Assembly: GCA_965368115.1 (NCBI GenBank)
Contig: CBDULQ010000143.1
Span: 1 to 9,472 of the forward strand
Reading direction: 5' to 3'
Length of the DNA: 9,472 bases
From: CBDULQ01 sp965368115
GTDB lineage: Bacteria > Pseudomonadota > Gammaproteobacteria > SZUA-229
Below, in pieces: positions 1 through 6,379 of this stretch. The notes beneath the pieces were generated by a model. It was not told where the DNA came from. It saw nothing but the letters and a program-made list of their open reading frames with translations, and searched no databases. The stretch's first letter is position 1. The number at the start of each line of letters is the position of its first letter. The translations under genes were made by a program, and so were the position numbers.

Positions 1-35
1 AGCCTGGAGTTGTGTATCGTGCCGGAGATTTGGCC

Positions 36-79
36 GCAAATGACAATGTATTTGCCTTTCACTATCGAGCGATCGCTCG
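36..79. promoter_or_regulatory. Candidate operator region upstream of the sigma gene
   Basis: Two symmetric elements lie in the 185-base leader of the sigma gene. The first is a 6-base inverted repeat, GCAAAT at 36-41 and ATTTGC at 50-55, with an 8-base spacer. The second is a perfect 14-base palindrome, CGAGCGATCGCTCG, at 66-79. Symmetric sites of this kind are typical of dimeric regulators, but no regulator is named by the sequence. No convincing sigma-70 or ECF promoter could be placed in the leader. A regulatory role is inferred from position and symmetry only. Confidence 0.3.
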
Positions 80-185
80 GTGCTCGTCCTTTCGCCATGC
101 CGTGGTCCGGTGCCGTGCGGCCCCTGTCATTGGTCTTAAAAAAATCTCATTTTTTTTCGAACAACCAGCCTGTCTGGCGCTACTT

Positions 186-752
186 ATGACTAGCATGGAC
201 GCCAATACAGTCAGTAACGAAGATCTGCTCAAGGCCTCGGGGCGCGGTGATCGCGAGGCTTTCCAGCAGCTGTACCAGCAGACCAATCGGCGGGTTTATG
301 CCTACCTGAGTCGACTGCTCAGCAATCACAGCCTGGTGGACGACCTGTTTGTCGACGTCTACTCGGAAATCTGGAAGAGCGCGGGTAATTATCTGGGCAA
401 TTCGTCCGCGACAACCTGGATTATCGGCGTCGCGCGCAACATGGCGATGAATCACCTGAAACGGCAGCGCCATCATGATGAGCTGGATGCGGTGGAACAT
501 CGATTGCCTGCTCAGGAAGACGAGGCGGTTGAGCAACAGCAACGTATTGGCCTGGTGCATCGCGCACTGGCGGAGCTCAAGCCGCAACACCGGGAAATTC
601 TCGGCCTGATCATGCTGCGCGAATGTTCATACCAGACGGTGGCAGACATTATGGATATACCTATCAACACGGCGAAGACACGGGTGTTTTACGCAAAAGA
701 TCTGTTACGGAAGAAGTTGATCGAAATGGGTGTAAGCAATGACGACCTATAG
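186..752 (+). CDS. ECF-type (group IV) RNA polymerase sigma factor
   Basis: This 188-residue protein is a sigma-70 family factor with only regions 2 and 4, the layout of extracytoplasmic function sigma factors, which direct RNA polymerase to a small regulon. Region 2 spans about residues 27-95 and includes the DDLFVDVYSEIWK core-binding helix and the TTWIIGVARNMAMNHLKR promoter-melting segment. Region 4 spans about 124-177, with LKPQHREILGL and a helix-turn-helix around SYQTVADIMDIPINTAKTRV. The length is normal for the class and there is no C-terminal extension. The reading frame stays open upstream to base 12, but that part looks non-homologous, so the ATG at 186 is chosen; the ATG at 195 is equally possible, and neither has a clear Shine-Dalgarno. 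The last 14 bases overlap the anti-sigma-like gene, which points to translational coupling. The regulon is not known; it probably includes the genes downstream. Confidence 0.93.
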   Translation: MTSMDANTVSNEDLLKASGRGDREAFQQLYQQTNRRVYAYLSRLLSNHSLVDDLFVDVYSEIWKSAGNYLGNSSATTWIIGVARNMAMNHLKRQRHHDELDAVEHRLPAQEDEAVEQQQRIGLVHRALAELKPQHREILGLIMLRECSYQTVADIMDIPINTAKTRVFYAKDLLRKKLIEMGVSNDDL

Positions 753-1359
753 TCGAGACCAGCTACGTGAAATGATTCCCCTGTTCTTCAACGGCAGTCT
801 TGCCGAGGAGGACGCGGATATTTTGATGGCCGCAATCGCTGAGGATGAAGCTCTGCAACAGGCATTCGACGATTTTGCCGAGCTGAATTCCGCTTATGAA
901 CGGATGCCGATGCCGGATGAAGCGCAGTTTGACAGCCTGTTTCAGCGCGTCGATATGCGCGTCGCATCGCAACAATCCGCGGGCGGGCGTCAATCGACCG
1001 AAAGTATCTGGTCGCTGATGAAATCTTTTTTTGCGCAGCCATTGCTGCCCTGGGGGCTGGCCGTGGCCCAGTTTGCAGTGATCGCCATTGTTGTGATCCA
1101 GCAGCCGCAGACCTCGCCGCCGCCGGTCTACCAGACGTTGAGTAATGAACAGTCCGGCATGCGCATCAATATTATCTTTAACGATACAGTCGACGTGGCG
1201 GCGATGAATCGTTTTTTACAACAACATGACTTACAGATCGTTGCCGGTCCTTCGGCTACTCGCGTGTTCGTGGTGAGTTCCAGGGATGCCGTCGATGAAC
1301 AGACGATGCAGATTATTCGCGCATCGTCACTGATTCAATTTGCAGAGAAGACAATGTAA
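739..1359 (+). CDS. Membrane anti-sigma-like protein with S8-propeptide-like periplasmic domain
   Basis: This 206-residue protein is the likely cognate anti-sigma factor, which would hold the sigma factor at the inner membrane. Residues 8-50 match the outline of the zinc-finger anti-sigma fold (LREMIPLFFNGSLAEEDAD, then a helix). The usual His-x3-Cys-x2-Cys ligands are absent: Ala32, Asp36 and Leu39 occupy those places, and the whole protein has no cysteine. One membrane segment spans about 102-121 (from PLLPWGLAVAQ to VVIQQ), placing the N-terminus in the cytoplasm. After a Pro-rich linker, residues 141-204 form a small alpha/beta domain (MRINIIFNDTVD to SSLIQFAEKTM) resembling the fervidolysin-like prodomain of S8 proteases. 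A related stretch occurs in the protease encoded at 3294-5351. The start overlaps the sigma gene by 14 bases. The anti-sigma role is inferred from position and topology; the domain resemblance is by eye. Confidence 0.8.
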   Translation: MTTYSRDQLREMIPLFFNGSLAEEDADILMAAIAEDEALQQAFDDFAELNSAYERMPMPDEAQFDSLFQRVDMRVASQQSAGGRQSTESIWSLMKSFFAQPLLPWGLAVAQFAVIAIVVIQQPQTSPPPVYQTLSNEQSGMRINIIFNDTVDVAAMNRFLQQHDLQIVAGPSATRVFVVSSRDAVDEQTMQIIRASSLIQFAEKTM

Positions 1360-1361
1360 CC

Positions 1362-1365
1362 GAGG
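1362..1365 (+). promoter_or_regulatory. Ribosome binding site for the barrel gene
   Basis: GAGG lies 8 bases before the ATG at 1374, inside the 14-base gap after the anti-sigma gene. It supports that start codon and co-transcription of the two genes. Confidence 0.6.
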
Positions 1366-1373
1366 TAGACAGA

Positions 1374-3284
1374 ATGGGGACAGGGAACCGGGCGGACCAC
1401 CTTTCAACCTTGACGTGTTTGTGTATCAGTTTGTTGATTCTGGGTACGACTCATGAGCGCGCGGATGCGGCACAGGTCGTCGATCAGCAGCGTGGTATCG
1501 ATATCAAAATGGATACCACTTTGCAGGCACAGGGATTGCTGGTGATGCTCGACAATATGGATGTGACAGCATTGACCCGGGTCAGTGATCAGAATTTACT
1601 GATTACGCCGATGTATCCGCTGTCGGAAGGCGAACATCGCTTACGTATTCACTTCGTTACACCGGAGGGTTACAACATGCAACAGACCGTGATAATCGAT
1701 ACCGTTCAACAACGTGTGGATTATCAGGGCGCCAGTGTGCTGGAAGTGACCCTGCGCGGCCTGGCTTACGATAAAAATGATGTGACCACTCAAAGCCATG
1801 AGCTCGACGGTCATCTAAGTCATCAGGGCGACTGGCAGGCCGGGAGCTGGCAGGGGGAGACACGCGCCGATGTCTGGTGGTTCGATCGTAGCGAACCGGT
1901 TGCACCGCTGGATGAAAACAATCCCGAAGTAATCGATTACTACGCCAGTGCCGTGCAACAGAATGAGGATAAACGTTTTCTGGCTGAGGCCGGTTATCTG
2001 CAATTACACCAGTCGAAAAATACCATCAACCGACTGGCGCGGCGCGGTGCTCGCGCCAGCTATCAACGCGATCAACTGGAACTGGATGTGTTCAGTGTCG
2101 ACAGCCGTCAGCAGATCAGTGCCGATGGCGGTCTGGGTGTCGGGTCCGGCGGTGATCAATCGATTGTCGGTCTGGCCGCGGCCTGGCGTATCGAACGTTC
2201 TTCCACCAGTGAACATACCCTGCGTACCCTGTACAGCAAGGGGGCGGAAAGTGGTGATTCCTTCGGCAGCCTGAGCGGTGGTGCCGAAACCGAAGGCGAT
2301 GTGCTGGGTATTCTGATGCAGTCAGAATTCAGGAGTCAGGACCTCAGTCTGGAGCTGGAATTCGATCGATCCAGCTACGATAACGATACCAGCGATGCGC
2401 TGGGCGAACAGAGCGATAATGCCTACGCTATTCGCTCCCGTTATCGCCATGGTTCTGCGACTTACCGCGCAGCACTGGAAAGTATAGGTACCCGGTATGC
2501 GGTTGTCGCCAATCCGTTGTTGCAGAACGATCGACGTTTTCTCACCCTGTCGGCAAATTACGATTTTGGTGAACACAATGTCACATTCAGCGGGCAGACC
2601 GAATACGACAATCTGGATCAGGAAACCACCCGGGCACGTCTTGGTAAAACGTTTATTACCACCGATTATCGGTATCGCAAAGGCCGTGATTTCTCGACAC
2701 TACTCAGTTTGCAGAACAGTCGTCTGAGCAGTGAAGACGAACCCACTGCGGCCGATGTGCGTAAAGCCGACACCAATAGCGTACTGGGCAAGCTGAATCT
2801 GGTAAACGGTCAGTGGAATATGGGGTTCTCGGTTCTGGTGTCGAGTCTGGACGACCAGACCAGTGCCAACGAAGACAATGACATTCTGTCTTACAGTATC
2901 AGTCCTGCCCTGTTGCGTGGCAGTCTGTACTTCACGCCCAGTTACACTTACACCGAAACCGATTTCAGCAACAGCAATGTTACCAATGAACAACAGATCT
3001 TTAATCTGCATCTGCAGGGACAGGCTTATGACCGGCGTCTGAGTTACCAGTTGTCCGGGTCTCTGAGTCGATTCTCCGATAACGCGGGGAGCGAAATCGA
3101 CAGCACCTTGCTGGATGCGCAACTGGACTGGAGCCTGGGGCATATCAACCTGTTTGCGGTGCGTTCGCGACATGCGGTAGGTATGGAGCTGCGTTACCTG
3201 GATAGCGAAGACACCGGCACTACACTGCAGGATGACGCGGTGATCTGGGTTACCTATAAAATTGAAGCAGTGTTGAACCACTAG
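1374..3284 (+). CDS. Exported Ig-like plus beta-barrel protein, probably outer membrane
   Basis: The protein has 636 residues. A signal peptide covers about residues 1-32, with hydrophobic stretch CLCISLLILG and a likely signal peptidase I site after Ala-Asp-Ala (30-32). Residues about 48-112 form a small beta-sandwich-like domain of the pattern GLLVMLDNMDVTAL, then YPLSEGEHRLRIHFVTPEG, which resembles bacterial Ig-like extracellular domains. From about 120 to the end the sequence is a long run of alternating polar and hydrophobic strands with charged Gly/Asn/Asp-rich turns, the texture of an outer-membrane beta-barrel. The last strand is VIWVTYKIEAV, but the C-terminal residue is His rather than the usual Phe. 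No TonB box, plug or enzyme motif is seen. The gene sits between the anti-sigma and protease genes with gaps of 14 and 9 bases. It could be a porin-like anchor or an export channel for its neighbours; the sequence does not decide this. Confidence 0.78.
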   Translation: MGTGNRADHLSTLTCLCISLLILGTTHERADAAQVVDQQRGIDIKMDTTLQAQGLLVMLDNMDVTALTRVSDQNLLITPMYPLSEGEHRLRIHFVTPEGYNMQQTVIIDTVQQRVDYQGASVLEVTLRGLAYDKNDVTTQSHELDGHLSHQGDWQAGSWQGETRADVWWFDRSEPVAPLDENNPEVIDYYASAVQQNEDKRFLAEAGYLQLHQSKNTINRLARRGARASYQRDQLELDVFSVDSRQQISADGGLGVGSGGDQSIVGLAAAWRIERSSTSEHTLRTLYSKGAESGDSFGSLSGGAETEGDVLGILMQSEFRSQDLSLELEFDRSSYDNDTSDALGEQSDNAYAIRSRYRHGSATYRAALESIGTRYAVVANPLLQNDRRFLTLSANYDFGEHNVTFSGQTEYDNLDQETTRARLGKTFITTDYRYRKGRDFSTLLSLQNSRLSSEDEPTAADVRKADTNSVLGKLNLVNGQWNMGFSVLVSSLDDQTSANEDNDILSYSISPALLRGSLYFTPSYTYTETDFSNSNVTNEQQIFNLHLQGQAYDRRLSYQLSGSLSRFSDNAGSEIDSTLLDAQLDWSLGHINLFAVRSRHAVGMELRYLDSEDTGTTLQDDAVIWVTYKIEAVLNH

Positions 3285-3290
3285 AGGAAG
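3283..3290 (+). promoter_or_regulatory. Ribosome binding site for the protease gene, overlapping the upstream stop
   Basis: AGAGGAAG begins within the stop codon of the barrel gene. Two consecutive ATG codons follow at 3294 and 3297. The second has the more usual spacing from the AGAGGA core, so translation may start there; this would drop one Met and leave the signal peptide intact. The arrangement favours translational coupling. Confidence 0.6.
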
Positions 3291-3293
3291 CTG

Positions 3294-5351
3294 ATGATGT
3301 TAACCACTGCCATGCGATCCGCTTTATTCTTCATCTGCCTGCTGGCGGCAGCCGTGGTTCGGGCCGATGTTTCTCTGTTACAAACACCGGATAATCCGTC
3401 ACAGGCCGGTGTGCCCGTTCAGTTTGTAGTGCAGGACGATTGCGAAATGATCACTGTTGATTACGGTGACGGTTCAACGCCGGATATTAGCAGTACTCCC
3501 ACTCAGCCATTTACGTTCACCCACACTTACACCACTGCCGGGACCTATCATGTTTCGGTAACCGGGGGCACCTGCGGCACCATCGGAACCCAGGATTTTA
3601 TTACCGTTTTTATCGTTGGTACTGCCAGTGAACCGGTTGGTTCGCCCACGCCGACCGGTATCAGCATCGAATACATGCAACTGTATTTCGATAACAATCA
3701 ACCCAAGATCAGTGTTGCTCGTAACACACGTGACCTGCGTGCATATGCTGAACTGCGTTACAGTGGTAGTGGTCTGTTCCAGGCTTACTGGGAAGTCGAC
3801 GGCCGTATCATCGAACGCATCAATCGGCATTTGCTGGACGGAGATACCTTGAAATTATCGACGCCGGACTATGTCACCCTGCCGACGTTTCGCAGTGGCC
3901 CTCATCGAGTGCGCCTGGTGGTGACCGCGCCCGCAGTGTCGCCGGGGCTGATACCGCAGGCGGTGTATTTTGTTTCCGACAGGGCACCAGTGCCGGAGCT
4001 GGAACTGGTTGCGCCACCGGTCAATACGCGCATCGAACCGGGTACCGACATTGAATTCAGCTGGCGAGCCAGCGTGCCATCACCGGGTTATCTGTTGCAG
4101 TTGATCGATGCCAGACAACAGATCGTATTTTCCGCCTTCAGCAGTCAACCTGATTACATGATGAAGCAGGCGGTTGCTGCGAATGTGCTCGATCCTGACG
4201 CCGAATATCAATGGCAGGTCAGTGCGCTGGATAAGCAGGGTCGTCCCCTGGCGAAAAGCCGGCAGGCCCTGTTCAGTATCGATGATCGGAGCTGGGCGGT
4301 GGATAAGGAGTTTCTGCTGGTGTTCGAGAATAGCCTGCTCGGTCACGCACTGAAGCGGCGACTGATTCGCGACTATCGACTGGATGTGATCGAGGAATTC
4401 GATCTGGATTCTCTGCAACGTAGTGTGCTGGTATTCCAGACCGACCGCGATGCCAGCAGTCTGCTCAATGAATTGCGCGCAACCCGGGGCGTGATTGGTG
4501 CACAACCGAATTATATTTATCGATCCCTGCAACAATCAGTGGACGCCGCTGAACCGCTGCAACCCATGCAGAAGTTAGCGAGCCAGCTTGAGCTGGCGAA
4601 AATGCAGGGTGTCGGCGCCACTCGTAAGCCGCTGATTGCAGTCATCGACAGTGGTGTGGAGGTCGACCACCCGGATCTGCAAGGCGCGGATATAACCCCG
4701 ATCAATTTCCTCAAGGGCGACGAATACCGGGGTGAAATTCATGGTACTGCGGTGACCGGAATCATTGTTGCGCAGCGCAATGGCGAAGGCATTATCGGCC
4801 TGGCGCCGGCCAGCCGGATATTGGCCTTGCGCGCCTGTCGCCAGTTGCAGGCGGAGCGGAGTGCTGCGGAATGCTTTAGCCACAGCGTGGCACGCGCGGT
4901 CGATCGAGCGCTCCTGGATCAGGCCGAGCTGGTTAATTTCAGTTTCGGTACGCCAGGCGGTGATCCGCTGATTTCCAGTTTGCTGGATGCGGGGCGCCAG
5001 CAATCGATGGTTTTTGTAGCGGCTGCCGGGAACGATCTGCGGCAGCAGGAACTGGCGTTCCCGGCCAGTCATCCCGCTGTGCTGGCCGTCGCGGGACGGG
5101 ATGATGGCCGGGATTTCCCCAATGCCCAGATGGTCGCCGCAGCGCAAATCAGTGCCCCGGCCGATCAGATATTCACCACGGTGAGCGGAGGTCGATATAA
5201 CTTCCTCAATGGCACGTCCATGTCCACCGCCATCGCCACCGGTGTACTGGCACTGGCCCCGCCTGGCAGGCCGTCCCTGCCGAAAGGCGAGACATTCTGT
5301 GACTGGATCAACCGTGTGTTCGGTGTCGGGAGTTGTGGCCCCGGCCGTTAA
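3294..5351 (+). CDS. Secreted multidomain subtilisin-family (S8) serine protease
   Basis: This is a 685-residue exported peptidase. The signal peptide covers residues 1-24 (FFICLLAAAVVRA, cleavage before Asp25). Then come a PKD domain at about 26-108 (DYGDG, HTYTTAGTYHVSV), an Ig-like region at about 122-228, a fibronectin III-like domain at about 232-330, and a fervidolysin-like prodomain at about 337-410 ending QPNYIYR. The S8 catalytic domain runs from about 444 to 656. The triad is visible: Asp452 in AVIDSGVEVDHPDL, His483 in HGTAVTGI and Ser642 in NGTSMSTA, with oxyanion Asn580 in AAAGND. All catalytic residues are present, so it is probably active. The domain ends soon after the serine helix, the usual Pro after GTSM-x-x is Ala646, and a short tail carries Cys669 and Cys681 that could pair. 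Putting the adhesion-type domains before the prodomain is unusual. The substrate is unknown; the anti-sigma protein is a candidate partner. Confidence 0.93.
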   Translation: MMLTTAMRSALFFICLLAAAVVRADVSLLQTPDNPSQAGVPVQFVVQDDCEMITVDYGDGSTPDISSTPTQPFTFTHTYTTAGTYHVSVTGGTCGTIGTQDFITVFIVGTASEPVGSPTPTGISIEYMQLYFDNNQPKISVARNTRDLRAYAELRYSGSGLFQAYWEVDGRIIERINRHLLDGDTLKLSTPDYVTLPTFRSGPHRVRLVVTAPAVSPGLIPQAVYFVSDRAPVPELELVAPPVNTRIEPGTDIEFSWRASVPSPGYLLQLIDARQQIVFSAFSSQPDYMMKQAVAANVLDPDAEYQWQVSALDKQGRPLAKSRQALFSIDDRSWAVDKEFLLVFENSLLGHALKRRLIRDYRLDVIEEFDLDSLQRSVLVFQTDRDASSLLNELRATRGVIGAQPNYIYRSLQQSVDAAEPLQPMQKLASQLELAKMQGVGATRKPLIAVIDSGVEVDHPDLQGADITPINFLKGDEYRGEIHGTAVTGIIVAQRNGEGIIGLAPASRILALRACRQLQAERSAAECFSHSVARAVDRALLDQAELVNFSFGTPGGDPLISSLLDAGRQQSMVFVAAAGNDLRQQELAFPASHPAVLAVAGRDDGRDFPNAQMVAAAQISAPADQIFTTVSGGRYNFLNGTSMSTAIATGVLALAPPGRPSLPKGETFCDWINRVFGVGSCGPGR

Positions 5352-5397
5352 ATTTTTTCCATTTTCTTTTCGAACCTCGCCGGGCTTTGCAGCCACA

Positions 5398-5417
5398 CAG
5401 GGGTATTCAGGGGCATT
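5398..5417 (+). repeat. Tandem 10-base direct repeat
   Basis: CAGGGGTATT is followed directly by CAGGGGCATT, a two-unit tandem repeat with one mismatch in the 84-base gap between the protease and lipoprotein genes. It lies 18 bases before the ATG at 5436. It may be chance, or a binding site for a protein or small RNA in the mRNA leader. Confidence 0.35.
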
Positions 5418-5435
5418 GAAGAAAAGGAAACCGAA

Positions 5436-6245
5436 ATGAAAGGCAAATCTTTGTACAAACGTATTTTCACCCGGTTGCTGGGGGCACTGCTGGTCACCGG
5501 ATTGGTGGGCTGCGGCTCCGGTGGCGGTGCCAGTTCGCCGCAACAGCAGGCGCTGCTGGATCAGATCAACCAGCTGTTTCCGTTTACACCCAATCAGCCG
5601 TTCAATGTGACTTTTCTGTGCGGTCGGCTGAATTCCAGTCTGGCCTACAACTTCGAGTTTTTCGATAACGGTGTACTACGCATCACCACGGAGTTGAACA
5701 ACAGCGCGGTTGTCGAGCAGTTGGGTACCTACACGTACCAGAATGACCAGATCGATATTCTGGTACAGGGTACCGGTGCGGACCTGTTCTTCCTGCTTGA
5801 TGAACAGGGTACCAATATCGAGTCGCAAATGGGTATGGTGTATCGCTTTGAAACGCCAAACATGCAATGCGTGGCCATTGGTCACCGCTACAACGATGCC
5901 TTGCAGGAATTTGCTATACCGGCCAACTACCAGTGTCCGACTCTGGATACCGGTGCGGCGACGGACGATGAAAACGCCTTCGAGTTTGTGCATATCAACA
6001 GCCAGGCGGGTACACCGGTGCCGGGCTCTGCATTCCGTCAACGGGACGTTTATGTGGTCGGCGATCCTCAACCGCATATTACCCGCGGCTATGGCATTTA
6101 TCGACGCCAGGGTGATCAGTTCTATATTTACTTCCCTAATCTGTTTGATGACGCCAATGTGTTCAGTGGACGTTTCAACAACAATAATGCAAGCATCAGT
6201 GTTGATCAGGCAGGTATTACCAGCGGCGACTGTCCGCGTTCCTGA
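5436..6245 (+). CDS. Two-domain outer-membrane lipoprotein of unknown function
   Basis: The protein has 269 residues. It starts with a basic n-region and a hydrophobic stretch ending in the lipobox LVGC, with Cys26 as the lipidation site. Gly follows at +2, so outer-membrane sorting by the Lol pathway is expected. A Gly/Ser linker follows. The mature part seems to be two similar beta-rich halves: one at about 56-146, with Cys62 and Cys145 at its ends, and one at about 165-267, with Cys167 and Cys266 at its ends. Both contain a Gly-Tyr/Thr-Tyr hairpin followed by Asp-Gln-Ile/Phe (GTYTYQNDQIDI and GYGIYRRQGDQFYIYF), as in small lipocalin-like sheets. The family is not recognised. AAGGA at 5424-5428 sits 7 bases before the ATG and supports this start. 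The gene is last in the sigma/anti-sigma/barrel/protease unit, just before a strong terminator, so it is probably an envelope partner of those products. Confidence 0.85.
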   Translation: MKGKSLYKRIFTRLLGALLVTGLVGCGSGGGASSPQQQALLDQINQLFPFTPNQPFNVTFLCGRLNSSLAYNFEFFDNGVLRITTELNNSAVVEQLGTYTYQNDQIDILVQGTGADLFFLLDEQGTNIESQMGMVYRFETPNMQCVAIGHRYNDALQEFAIPANYQCPTLDTGAATDDENAFEFVHINSQAGTPVPGSAFRQRDVYVVGDPQPHITRGYGIYRRQGDQFYIYFPNLFDDANVFSGRFNNNNASISVDQAGITSGDCPRS

Positions 6246-6271
6246 TTTCATCATCTTCCGGCTGTAAGTAG

Positions 6272-6301
6272 AAAAGCCCGTTGTGTAAGCAACGGGCTTT
6301 T
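6272..6301 (+). terminator. Strong intrinsic terminator of the first operon
   Basis: A perfect 12-base stem, AAAAGCCCGTTG at 6272-6283 and CAACGGGCTTTT at 6290-6301, encloses the 6-base loop TGTAAG, with the T run formed by the distal arm. It starts 26 bases after the lipoprotein stop codon. It closes the unit that begins at the sigma gene. The A-rich proximal arm would also let it work on the other strand. Confidence 0.92.
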
Positions 6302-6379
6302 ATGTTTACGGTGCATAGAACAAACGGGTGAGTCGTGCCCACTCAGTTGCAAGATGACAACATTTTCAAGGACACGATC

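Noticed and set aside
71..76. GCGATCGC octamer read as the cyanobacterial HIP1 repeat
   Set aside because: It occurs within a longer palindrome and nothing else in the window points to a cyanobacterium.
12..185. In-frame extension of the sigma factor upstream to base 12
   Set aside because: The added 58 residues show no sigma homology and look like translated non-coding sequence; the conserved protein begins near 186.
2700..3281. 193-residue open frame on the minus strand
   Set aside because: It lies entirely inside the barrel gene, has no recognisable domain, and the plus-strand frame has a signal peptide, ribosome site and operon context.
5220..5351. Possible frameshift truncating the S8 protease
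   Set aside because: The downstream 76-residue frame at 5209-5439 shows no subtilase continuation, and the actual tail has an ordinary composition with two cysteines, so the short end seems natural.
5341..5360. GGCCCCGGCC followed by a T run as a terminator after the protease gene
   Set aside because: The loop would be only two bases, so the hairpin cannot form properly; the transcript more likely continues to the terminator at 6272-6301.
4575..5543. 322-residue open frame on the minus strand
   Set aside because: It covers the S8 catalytic domain, whose triad is intact on the plus strand, and it crosses into the lipoprotein signal; it is a shadow of those genes.
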